A stretch of DNA of 64,000 nucleotides, taken from assembly GCA_910575165.1 (NCBI GenBank), contig CAJTDS010000011.1, positions 1 through 64,000 on the forward strand. The letters run 5' to 3'. Under the pieces are notes generated by a model, which did not search any database, was not told the origin of the DNA, and saw nothing but the letters and a program-made list of their open reading frames with translations. The position numbers and the translations under genes are program-made. Source of the DNA: Eggerthellaceae bacterium. Its GTDB lineage: Bacteria; Actinomycetota; Coriobacteriia; Coriobacteriales; Eggerthellaceae. This document shows positions 23,262-31,655 of the stretch, piece by piece; the stretch's first letter is position 1, and each line of letters begins with the position of its first letter.

Positions 23262-25979
23262 GTGACTGAGGAAGTCAAGCGAGTCTACGCATTCGGCAAA
23301 GATGCAGACGGCAAGAACGTGACCGAAGGCAACACCAACATGAAGGCCCAGCTGGGTGGCAAGGGCGCCAACCTGGCGGAGATGGCTAACATCGGCTTGC
23401 CCGTGCCTCCGGGATTCACCATCACCTGCCAGACCTGCATGGAGTACGCCAACGCCGGCAACACCTGGCCGGAGGGCGCGCTCGACACCATCCGCGAGTA
23501 CCGCGTCGACCTCGAAGCGCGCATGGGCAAGAAGATCGGCGACGCCGAGGACCCGCTGCTCGTCTCCGTGCGCTCCGGCGCCCCCATGTCCATGCCCGGC
23601 ATGATGGACACCGTTCTCAATCTGGGGCTGAACGACCAGTCGATCAACGGTCTCATCAAGCAGACGGACAATCCCCGCTTCGCATGGGATTCCTACCGCC
23701 GCTTCATCCAGATGTTCTCCAACGTGGTCATGGGGCTGGATGGCGATCTGTTCGAGAACGCCATCAACGCCATGAAGAACAGCCGGGGCGTTGCCCAGGA
23801 TACCGACCTGAACGCGGACGACCTGCAGGAGCTGGTGGGGGAGTTCAAGCGCATTTTCTCCGAGAACGTCTCGGGCGCCGAGTACCCTTCGCTGGTTGTC
23901 GACGGTGCCGTGGCTTTCCCGCAGGACCCCATGGTGCAGCTGAAACTGGCCATCGAGGCGGTGTTCGGCAGTTGGAACAACCCCCGCGCCGTGCTGTACC
24001 GCAAGCAGAACAAGATCGCCGACGACCTGGGAACCGCCGTCAACGTGCAGTCCATGGTGTTCGGCAACAAGGGCAACACTTCCGCCACCGGCGTGGCCTT
24101 CACCCGCAACCCCGCTAACGGCGAGAAGGAGTTCTACGGCGACTACCTGGTCAACGCTCAGGGCGAGGACGTGGTGGCGGGCATCCGCAACACGAGCCCC
24201 ATCGCCGAGCTCAAGCATGTCGAGGGCCTGGAGGACGCCGGACGCGAGCTCGAAGAGGTGTTCGTCACGCTGGAGAACCACTTCCGCGACATGTGCGACA
24301 TCGAGTTCACCATCGAGCAGGGCAAGCTGTGGATGCTGCAGACCCGCGTGGGCAAGCGTACCGCCGCCGCCGCGCTGCACATCGCCATCGAGATGGAGAA
24401 GGAGGGCCTCATCTCCAAGGAGGAGGCCGTCATGCGTGTCGATCCCGAGCAGCTCGACCAGCTGCTGCACCCGCAGTTCGATAAGTCCGCAACCTACGAC
24501 GTGCTGGCTCGCGGTCTGAACGCCAGCCCCGGCGCCGCCGTGGGCGAGGCCGTTTTCTCCGCTGCCGACGCCGTGGCCGCCGCCGAGGCGGGCCGCAAGT
24601 GCGTGCTGGTTCGCTGGGAGACCAATCCGGACGACCTGGCCGGTATGATCGCCGCCGAAGGTATCCTCACGAGCCATGGCGGCAAGACCTCCCATGCCGC
24701 CGTTATCGCCCGCGGCATGGGCGCGCCGTGCGTATGCGGCGTCGAATCCCTCAAGATCGACGCGGAGAAGAAGCAGGCCAGCGTTGCTGGCACCGACATC
24801 GTCATCAAGGAAGGCGACGTTGTCTCCATCGACGGCACCACCGGCATCGTCGTGCTCGGCGCGGTCGAGCTGGTCATGCCCGAGCTCACCGGCGACCTTG
24901 ACACCATCCTCGAGTGGGCAGACGAGTTCCGCACGCTGGGCGTTCGCGCCAACGCCGACAACCCCGAGGACGCGGCCCTGTCCCGCAGCTTCGGTGCCCA
25001 GGGCATCGGACTGTGCCGCACCGAGCACATGTTCCTCGGCGATCGCAAGAAGATTATCCAGACCTTCATCCTCAACGAGGATCCCGCGGTGCGCGAGAAG
25101 GCCGTGGCCGACCTGCTGGCGGCCCAGACCGGCGACTTCCTCGGCATGTTCGAGGCCATGGACGGGCTGCCCGTCATCGTGCGCTTGCTCGACCCGCCGC
25201 TGCACGAATTCCTGGAGAGCCCCCGTGCGCTCGACGTCGAGATCGCGCGCTTGGAGGCAGCTGGCGCCGATGCGGCCGTCGTCGCAGAGAAGCGCAACCT
25301 CATGGACCAGATCGACGCTCTTGCCGAGCAGAACCCCATGCTTGGCCTGCGCGGATGCCGCCTCGGCATCGTTTACCCCGTACTGCCCCAGATGCAGGCT
25401 CGCGCCATCGCCACGGCCACTGCCCAGCTGATCAAGCGCGGGTTGAATCCCAAGCCCGAGATCATGGTCCCGTTGGTTTCGGTCGTCCCCGAGCTGGAGA
25501 CCATGCGCGAGCTGGTGGAGCGTACGGTCGCCGAAGTTGCGGCCGAGCAGGGCGTGGAGCTGTCCATTCCGGTCGGCACCATGATCGAGCTGCCGCGTGC
25601 AGCGGTGACCGCCGACGAGATCGCTCGCTACGCCGACTTCTTCAGCTTCGGCACCAACGACCTTACCCAGACCACGTTCGGCTTCAGCCGCGACGACGTG
25701 GAGGCGGAGTTCGTGCCTCAGTACCTGCGTGACCGCATTCTGCCCTTCAACCCCTTCGCGACGGTCGATGCCGGCGTCGCGAAGCTGGTGAAGATGGGCG
25801 TGGAGCTTGGCCATGAGGGCAATCCCGACATCGTATGCGGCGTATGCGGTGAGCATGGCGGCGACCCCGACTCCATCCATACGTTCCAGGCGTGCGGCGT
25901 CGATTATGTGAGCTGCTCGCCGTACCGTGTCCCTGTAGCGCGCCTTGCTGCAGGACAGGCGGCGATTCAAGCGAAGTAA
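23262..25979 (+). CDS. ppdK: Pyruvate, phosphate dikinase
   Basis: This 905-residue enzyme interconverts pyruvate, ATP and Pi with PEP, AMP and PPi. It has an ATP-grasp N-terminal third (AQLGGKGANLAEMA at the start), the central phosphohistidine domain SHGGKTSHAAVIARG (His near 477, with the regulatory Thr beside it), and a C-terminal PEP-binding barrel ending in GVCGEHGGDP. The start GTG at 23262 has AGGAGAG. With its regulator upstream and a membrane pyrophosphatase at 56 kb, it fits PPi-based glycolysis or gluconeogenesis in an anaerobe. Confidence 0.97.
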   Translation: MTEEVKRVYAFGKDADGKNVTEGNTNMKAQLGGKGANLAEMANIGLPVPPGFTITCQTCMEYANAGNTWPEGALDTIREYRVDLEARMGKKIGDAEDPLLVSVRSGAPMSMPGMMDTVLNLGLNDQSINGLIKQTDNPRFAWDSYRRFIQMFSNVVMGLDGDLFENAINAMKNSRGVAQDTDLNADDLQELVGEFKRIFSENVSGAEYPSLVVDGAVAFPQDPMVQLKLAIEAVFGSWNNPRAVLYRKQNKIADDLGTAVNVQSMVFGNKGNTSATGVAFTRNPANGEKEFYGDYLVNAQGEDVVAGIRNTSPIAELKHVEGLEDAGRELEEVFVTLENHFRDMCDIEFTIEQGKLWMLQTRVGKRTAAAALHIAIEMEKEGLISKEEAVMRVDPEQLDQLLHPQFDKSATYDVLARGLNASPGAAVGEAVFSAADAVAAAEAGRKCVLVRWETNPDDLAGMIAAEGILTSHGGKTSHAAVIARGMGAPCVCGVESLKIDAEKKQASVAGTDIVIKEGDVVSIDGTTGIVVLGAVELVMPELTGDLDTILEWADEFRTLGVRANADNPEDAALSRSFGAQGIGLCRTEHMFLGDRKKIIQTFILNEDPAVREKAVADLLAAQTGDFLGMFEAMDGLPVIVRLLDPPLHEFLESPRALDVEIARLEAAGADAAVVAEKRNLMDQIDALAEQNPMLGLRGCRLGIVYPVLPQMQARAIATATAQLIKRGLNPKPEIMVPLVSVVPELETMRELVERTVAEVAAEQGVELSIPVGTMIELPRAAVTADEIARYADFFSFGTNDLTQTTFGFSRDDVEAEFVPQYLRDRILPFNPFATVDAGVAKLVKMGVELGHEGNPDIVCGVCGEHGGDPDSIHTFQACGVDYVSCSPYRVPVARLAAGQAAIQAK

Positions 25980-26008
25980 TTCGCTCCGCAAGCACTTCCT
26001 TGGTATGC

Positions 26009-26037
26009 AGGACCCCGGTTTGCACCGGGGTCCTTTT
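26009..26037 (+). terminator. Terminator of ppdK
   Basis: AGGACCCCGGT (26009-26019) pairs with ACCGGGGTCCT (26024-26034) around a 4-base loop, then TTT. Confidence 0.9.
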
Positions 26038-26080
26038 CGATTCATCTGGACTTTTAGAACGATTCATGGATTCCCTTCAT

Positions 26081-26142
26081 ATACGAACATTTATTCTATT
26101 CACATCCAGTGTTTCTCTATAATACGAACAAACGTATTATAG
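26081..26142 (+). promoter_or_regulatory. Tandem operator-like repeats in front of the Y-family gene
   Basis: ATACGAACA occurs at 26081 and again at 26122, 41 bp apart (about four helical turns). The second copy lies in a perfect 10-bp inverted repeat, CTATAATACG (26117-26126) and CGTATTATAG (26133-26142), which also contains a TATAAT -10-like box. The first copy, CGAAC-N4-ATTCT, resembles a Gram-positive LexA box (CGAAC-N4-GTTCG). The arrangement suggests repressor control, possibly SOS, of the downstream gene. Confidence 0.5.
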
Positions 26143-26158
26143 AAGGGAGTGGTTTTCC

Positions 26159-27394
26159 ATGGAGCCGTTCGTTAACGCTACGCCGGGTAGGTACCTATGC
26201 GTCGGACTTCCCATCGATATCGATGAGCCTGCGGGAGCGTCTGCCGCGAACAATGGTCGGCGTGCCCCTTGGTTGCCGCAAGCGCTTGCGGACCTCTGGG
26301 CAGAGCAGGCAGCGAGCGTCTACCGCACCTACCTGCGCTACGCGGGACCGGGCGACATTTTCGTGCGCTCCATAGGCGAGCACTTCATCGACGCGGAGGC
26401 CTATCTGGCGACGACGGGCGCAGATTCGCACGATCTTGCCTGCGAGCTGGCCCGCATCGTGTTCGCCGAAACGGGAATACCCATCGAAGTGGGGGCGGGC
26501 GACAACCTGTTCCTAGCCAAGGTGGCTCGCGACAGGGCTTCTCAGTCGTCTTCGAAAGTGGCATTGCTGGATGCTGCCTCGTTTCGAAGGGATTACTGGC
26601 TCCATCGCCCGATTGCCGACCTGTGGGGCTTCGGGCCGGAGACGGCGAGAAGGCTCGAGCAGCTTGGGATATACGATCTCGCCGGCGTGGCTGGCGAAAG
26701 CGAGGAGGCGCTGTATCGGGAGTTCGGCGCGGAGGCCGAGTTTCTCATCGACCATGCCTGGGGCATGGAGCCTTGCACGCTGCGGCAAGTTCTCAGATGC
26801 AAAGCCGCCGGCAGCAGCGTCTCCAAAGCCACTCTTATGCCGTCGAGATGCACCGGGTACCAGATGGAGCGTACAATCTGCGGGATGACGCGCGAGCTGT
26901 GCGAGGACCTTGCCTTAGATGGTCTTGCCGCCACGTCGGTCACGCTCCATCTGGGGTATCCCGCCGTTTGCGGGCCAGCCGGTCCGCATGGTCGATACTC
27001 GGACGACCCGGCAGAACGCATCGCTGCGGCGTCTGCTCGAGCAAGCGAGCGAACGCGGGCGCTTCCGGGCTACGTTTGCGAAAGCCGGTGCTTTGCCAGG
27101 CCTATTGCCGCTGCCGAGCCCATAGCGGCCGCGGTCAACCGTCTCTACGAAAAGGCCAACGTTGCCGGACTGGAACCTTGGCGAGTTAGCGTGACCTTGC
27201 GGGACCTCGTGCCGAGCAGCACGCCGTCCCGCTCGGAACCGATGCTGAGACTGCTGGAGGCGAGGGTGGCAAGACGCGGGTCCCATGTTGCGAGGAACCA
27301 TGCTGGGCGAGGCCGTCAGTTCGTGCTGCTTCCGGCATATCGCGGCTATTCCGATATGGTGGCGAAGATAGCCTTGGACGAAGAAGCCGCCTAG
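26159..27394 (+). CDS. Y-family DNA polymerase-like protein lacking catalytic residues (ImuB/UmuC-like)
   Basis: This 411-residue protein aligns by eye with UmuC-type polymerases from the palm onward: the AGPGDIFVRSIGEHFID segment (about 62-78), GIPIEVGAGDNLFLAKVA, RPIADLWGFGPETARRLEQLGI (the HhH region) and FLIDHAWGMEPCT. A little-finger-like end follows. Two things are missing. The first roughly 100 residues carrying the metal-binding Asp are replaced by a short unrelated stretch, and the catalytic SIDE motif reads SIGE (71-74), losing the Asp. It probably cannot polymerise and may act as a scaffold, as ImuB does. No imuA or dnaE2 is adjacent. The ATG follows GAAGGGAG, and the upstream repeats suggest repression. 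Confidence 0.75.
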   Translation: MEPFVNATPGRYLCVGLPIDIDEPAGASAANNGRRAPWLPQALADLWAEQAASVYRTYLRYAGPGDIFVRSIGEHFIDAEAYLATTGADSHDLACELARIVFAETGIPIEVGAGDNLFLAKVARDRASQSSSKVALLDAASFRRDYWLHRPIADLWGFGPETARRLEQLGIYDLAGVAGESEEALYREFGAEAEFLIDHAWGMEPCTLRQVLRCKAAGSSVSKATLMPSRCTGYQMERTICGMTRELCEDLALDGLAATSVTLHLGYPAVCGPAGPHGRYSDDPAERIAAASARASERTRALPGYVCESRCFARPIAAAEPIAAAVNRLYEKANVAGLEPWRVSVTLRDLVPSSTPSRSEPMLRLLEARVARRGSHVARNHAGRGRQFVLLPAYRGYSDMVAKIALDEEAA

Positions 27395-27448
27395 GGTCTG
27401 CTACACTGAATAATCCTTATGCTTGTTTTCGGAAGGACGGGCTTGCCC

Positions 27449-30400
27449 ATGCTCATAAACTCGCTTGCTTTCGTGCTTGAGAAGTCGCATTGCCTCGAGC
27501 CGTTCTGGGCAAAACTCGATAAAGGCGAGGACGCCGCTATCGGCGTCGCCTCGTCGGCCCGCCCCTTCCTCGTTGCCGCCCGATTCGCCTGCAGGCCTCA
27601 ACCGACGCTCGTGATCGTCGCCGGGGAGGAGAGCGCCGTCGCGTTCGCCCGCAGCGTCGCCGCGTACCTGGGAGACGACAAGGTGCTGCGCTTTCCTGAG
27701 CGGACGGATACCCCCTTCGTGCCGAAGCGGCCCGACTTCTCGGCCGCTGCCCGACGCATGAGGGCCGCCTGGGCCCTGCAGGAGGGCAGGGAGGTGGTCG
27801 TAGTCGCAAGCGCTCGGTCCCTGGTGCGCCGAATTCCGCCGGCGCAGGCCTGCGCCGCCGCGCCTCTGCTCCTTCGCGCAGGCTTCGAGCTTGGCGCCAT
27901 GGAGCAACCTGCGCGCTCTCGCAGCCTGAACGACTACGAGGACGTTCTGCGCTCCCTGGAGGCGCGCGGCTACGAGAACACCGGGGAGCTCGACGGCCCC
28001 GGGACGTTCGCTGCCCGAGGCGGAACCATAGACGTCTACCCGGGCAACCTCAGCTATCCGGTGCGCCTTGACTTCTTCGGCGACGAGCTCGAGGAAATAC
28101 GGCGTATCATCCCCTCGACCGGGCAGACGGTCTCATCCCTCGAAGAGGTGGAGGTGTATCCTGTCCTGGAGTTCGAGACGACGCCGCAGACCATGGCGCA
28201 GGCGCGGAAGAAGCTGAAGCGTCCCGCCGCTTCTAACCCGGTGCTGCGCGCCATGCTCGAAAACCTCGAGGGAGGGATGCGCTTCGACGGCGCCGACGGC
28301 CTTTTGCCCTATCTGTACGAAGAGACGGCTACTTTGGGCGACTACGTGGCGAAAGGCAGCCTCGTAAGCCTTATGGAACCTCGCTCGCTCATGGACGACA
28401 TGGCCCATGCGCTGGACGAGCTGTCGGTGAAGGCGAAGGGGTCGGGGCTTGCCCTGGACTCGCTCTACGCGGCGGCCGAGAGCGCAAGCTTCGGGGATGC
28501 GCTCAGGGCAACCTACGTTTCGATCATGCAGGTAGGAGGGCTGCTCGACGCCGAGCTTCCCGTAAAGCGCGTGGAGGTGGCAGGACATCCCGACAAGCTG
28601 TACGGACGCCTGAGGAGCCTCGTGGGCGGATCGTACACGGTCGTCTTCAGCGCGTCGAACCGCCGCGCGCGCAAGGAAATGGAGCTCGAGTTCGTAGAGC
28701 GCGGCCTTCCTATTCAGGAACTGCGCCAGGAAAAGGGAACCGAGGACAACGGAGACGGCGAGGATGCGCCCGGCGCCGAGAAACGACGGCTTCGCAAGGG
28801 CGTCGTCAACGTCACGGACGTCGACGTGCCCTTGGGCATGGTCATCCCAGCCGCCAAGCTGGCCCTCGTCAGCCTGACCGACACCCAAGGCTCGAAGGCG
28901 TCCCAGTCGGCGAAGCGCCATGTCGACATCACCGAGGTGACGTTTCCCTACAAGCCAGGCGACTACGTCGTCCATGCCGCCCATGGCGTCGCCCATTTCA
29001 AGGAGCTGGTGCGAAGGGAGATCGACGGAGTCGAAAGGGATTACCTGCTGCTCGAGTACGCCGAAGGAGACAAGCTGTTCGTCCCGGTGGAGCAGCTCGA
29101 CCGCGTAACCCGCTACGTCGGGCCCGAAGGGGCAAGTCCCCGCCTTACGCGCCTGAACACCGCCGACTGGTCGAGGGCGGTCGCCAAGGCGACGGCCGCT
29201 ACCAAGAAGCTTGCTTTCGACCTGGTGGACGTTTACGCCAGAAGAGCGGCAGTCAAGGGCTACGCGTACCCGCCGGACAGCTGGCGCCAGCACGAGATGG
29301 AAGAGGCATTTCCCTTCCAGGAAACCCGCGATCAGCTGGCTGCCATAGCCGACACGAAGTCGGATATGGAATCGGACAGGCCGATGGACCGCTTAATCTG
29401 CGGCGATGTGGGATTCGGCAAAACCGAGGTGGCTTTGCGGGCCGCGTTCAAGGCTGTGGACGCGGGAAAGCAGGTCATGGTGCTCTGCCCCACGACCATC
29501 CTCGCCCAGCAGCACTACACCAGCTTCAACGACCGCTTCGAGCCCTTCGGGGTTAAGGTGGAGGTGCTCTCCCGCTTCCGCACTCCCGAGCAGCAGCGGA
29601 AGGCGCTCTCCGGATTCGAGAACGGGGATGTGTCGGTGCTCGTAGGAACGCATCGGCTGCTGTCGAGGGACGTCAATCCTCGCGATTTGGGGCTCGTCAT
29701 CATCGACGAGGAGCAGCGGTTCGGCGTGGGCCATAAAGAGCAGCTGAAGCATCTGCGCGAATCGACCGACATCCTTACGCTGTCGGCGACTCCCATCCCC
29801 AGAACCATGCAGATGTCCCTTTCCGGGGTGCGCGATATGAGCTTGATAATGACGCCCCCCAATCAGCGCCGTCCCGTAAACGTGCACGTGGGGGAATGGG
29901 ATCCGGACCTGGTGTCCGACGCCATACGACGGGAGCTCGCCCGAAAAGGGCAAGTGTACTACGTGTCGAACCGTGTTCGCTCCATCGACGACGCCGTAGC
30001 CCGCGTGCAGCGAGCCGCCGAGGAGGCTCGTGTCGGGGTTGCCCACGGGCAGATGTCAAAAGAGCAGCTTGAACGGGTTATGGAGGAGTTTGCGGCAGGC
30101 AAGCTAGACGTGCTCGTCGCGACGACCATCATAGAAAGCGGCATCGACAACCCCCATACCAACACGCTCATCATAGAGGATTCTCAGCGCCTCGGTCTGG
30201 CTCAGATGTACCAGTTGAAAGGGCGCGTGGGCCGCTCGTCCGAGCAAGCCTACGCCTACTTCATGTTCCCCGACAACATCCCCCTTACTGAGGAGGCGCA
30301 AGCGCGCCTTACCGCGCTATCCGAGCATCAGGAGCTTGGCAGCGGTCTTCGGATAGCCATGAAGGACCTCGAGATCCGCGGCGCAGGGAACATCTTGGGC

Positions 30401-30976
30401 GCCGAGCAGTCGGGCAACATGTCGGCGGTCGGCTTCGATCTGTTCGCCCAGATGCTCGCCCAGGCGGTAAACGCCACCAAGGAAGGCGACCTCAAGGCTC
30501 TCGACCAGCTGCCGCCGGCCCTCTCCGACATCACGGTGAACCTTCCCGGGCATACCTACCTGCCTGAGGACTACATCCCCGCCACCGACGAGCGCGTCCT
30601 CTGGTACCGAAAGCTCGCGTCGGCCTCTACGGAGCAGGCAGTGCAGGAAATCTACGAAGATCTGCTCGCGAAGCGCCCCGACATGCCCCAGGCTGCGGAG
30701 AACCTGTTCGCGAAGGCGCGTCTCAAGGCCTTTGCGAACGAGCATCATGTCCGCCTTGTCTCGGCGGTAGCCGGAAAGCTCACCGTGGAGCCTATCGATA
30801 TCCCCAAGGACAGGCTCACCGCCCTGCGCCGCGCCCAAGGCCGCTACCTGTCCGACAAGCGCAAGCTCATACTGCCGTTGCGCTATTTCAAGCTAGGCGA
30901 GGGCGACAACCTCATTCGGCCGGTGTATGAGCTGCTGAAGAGCTTGGTGGGGGAGGATGATTCCAGCCGAGGCTAA
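27449..30976 (+). CDS. mfd: Transcription-repair coupling factor
   Basis: This 1175-residue ATPase removes RNA polymerase stalled at lesions and recruits UvrA. Its domains in order are the UvrB-like N-terminal module (GGTIDVYP, FFGDELEEIRR), a CarD-like RNAP-interaction domain (YKPGDYVVHAAHGVAHF), and the SF2 motor with ICGDVGFGKTEVALRAAF, LCPTTILAQQH and IDEEQRFGVGHKE. The TRCF end contains LPGHTYLPEDYI. The ATG at 27449 gives the usual N terminus, MLINSL. An in-frame ATG at 27419 would add 10 residues and is not excluded. The gene follows the Y-family protein by 54 bp, a repair neighbourhood. Confidence 0.95.
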   Translation: MLINSLAFVLEKSHCLEPFWAKLDKGEDAAIGVASSARPFLVAARFACRPQPTLVIVAGEESAVAFARSVAAYLGDDKVLRFPERTDTPFVPKRPDFSAAARRMRAAWALQEGREVVVVASARSLVRRIPPAQACAAAPLLLRAGFELGAMEQPARSRSLNDYEDVLRSLEARGYENTGELDGPGTFAARGGTIDVYPGNLSYPVRLDFFGDELEEIRRIIPSTGQTVSSLEEVEVYPVLEFETTPQTMAQARKKLKRPAASNPVLRAMLENLEGGMRFDGADGLLPYLYEETATLGDYVAKGSLVSLMEPRSLMDDMAHALDELSVKAKGSGLALDSLYAAAESASFGDALRATYVSIMQVGGLLDAELPVKRVEVAGHPDKLYGRLRSLVGGSYTVVFSASNRRARKEMELEFVERGLPIQELRQEKGTEDNGDGEDAPGAEKRRLRKGVVNVTDVDVPLGMVIPAAKLALVSLTDTQGSKASQSAKRHVDITEVTFPYKPGDYVVHAAHGVAHFKELVRREIDGVERDYLLLEYAEGDKLFVPVEQLDRVTRYVGPEGASPRLTRLNTADWSRAVAKATAATKKLAFDLVDVYARRAAVKGYAYPPDSWRQHEMEEAFPFQETRDQLAAIADTKSDMESDRPMDRLICGDVGFGKTEVALRAAFKAVDAGKQVMVLCPTTILAQQHYTSFNDRFEPFGVKVEVLSRFRTPEQQRKALSGFENGDVSVLVGTHRLLSRDVNPRDLGLVIIDEEQRFGVGHKEQLKHLRESTDILTLSATPIPRTMQMSLSGVRDMSLIMTPPNQRRPVNVHVGEWDPDLVSDAIRRELARKGQVYYVSNRVRSIDDAVARVQRAAEEARVGVAHGQMSKEQLERVMEEFAAGKLDVLVATTIIESGIDNPHTNTLIIEDSQRLGLAQMYQLKGRVGRSSEQAYAYFMFPDNIPLTEEAQARLTALSEHQELGSGLRIAMKDLEIRGAGNILGAEQSGNMSAVGFDLFAQMLAQAVNATKEGDLKALDQLPPALSDITVNLPGHTYLPEDYIPATDERVLWYRKLASASTEQAVQEIYEDLLAKRPDMPQAAENLFAKARLKAFANEHHVRLVSAVAGKLTVEPIDIPKDRLTALRRAQGRYLSDKRKLILPLRYFKLGEGDNLIRPVYELLKSLVGEDDSSRG

Positions 30977-31167
30977 GCGGTCGCGTGGCGGGCGGAAGCT
31001 CCCGCGCTTCGGAGGCCTGTCGCGCAGGGGGTTTTCCGGCAGCAGCCTGGCAGCCGTCAGGCGATTCGGCGGCTGACTGGAATCCGGTACGGGCGTGAAG
31101 CGCCCGTCGGACCGGGCGCACGCGACCGTCTCGAACCGCTCGGCAGGCTGCGCGCTTTGGCTGTCAG

Positions 31168-31578
31168 CTACTTGTAGCAGGTGGCGATCATGCGAGCGAC
31201 GAGCTTGCCGGTATCGTCGGTGATGTCGACGCTGCCGAACACCACGGTCCGTCCGACCTTGTCGAGGGCGGCTTCGGCGTACAGGACATTCCCGTGCGAT
31301 ACGGAGAGGAAATCGATGGAGCAGGAAATGGACATGGTAGGCTCGCTGCCGTAGTTCGCGGCTATGGAGAGCGCATAGTCCGCCAGCGTGAAGATGGCTC
31401 CTCCCATGATGTTGCCCATCGCGTTGCGATGCTGCGGGCCCACCTCCATCGAGCACAGACCGCGGCCAGGGGCGGCCTCCACAATCTGGCAGCCCACCGT
31501 CCGTGCGGCGAAGACGTCCTTCTCCATGATCGACCGGACCGTTTCCACGGGAGCCCCTTCGGGTATCATCGCGGTCAT
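31168..31578 (-). CDS. PaaI-family hotdog-fold thioesterase
   Basis: This 136-residue protein carries the hotdog signature NAMGNIMGGAIFTLADYALS (about 52-71), with the catalytic acidic residue in the helix. The C-terminal strands include VGRTVVFGSVDI. Family members hydrolyse acyl- or aryl-CoA thioesters in the cytoplasm; the substrate is not predictable here. GGAAAGGAG precedes the ATG. It is convergent with mfd; the 190-bp gap contains several GC hairpins (for example 31089-31107) but no T-rich terminator. Confidence 0.85.
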   Translation of the reverse strand: MTAMIPEGAPVETVRSIMEKDVFAARTVGCQIVEAAPGRGLCSMEVGPQHRNAMGNIMGGAIFTLADYALSIAANYGSEPTMSISCSIDFLSVSHGNVLYAEAALDKVGRTVVFGSVDITDDTGKLVARMIATCYK

Positions 31579-31655
31579 ACTGCTCCTTTCCGCGCATCCT
31601 TGCTGCGTGCGCCTCGATGCGGGCAGCGCGGGCTGGCTGCCCATGCCGCCCGCCG

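Noticed and set aside
23244-26045. Very long open frame antisense to ppdK
   Set aside because: A shadow of the ppdK reading frame; the encoded sequence has no recognisable family features.
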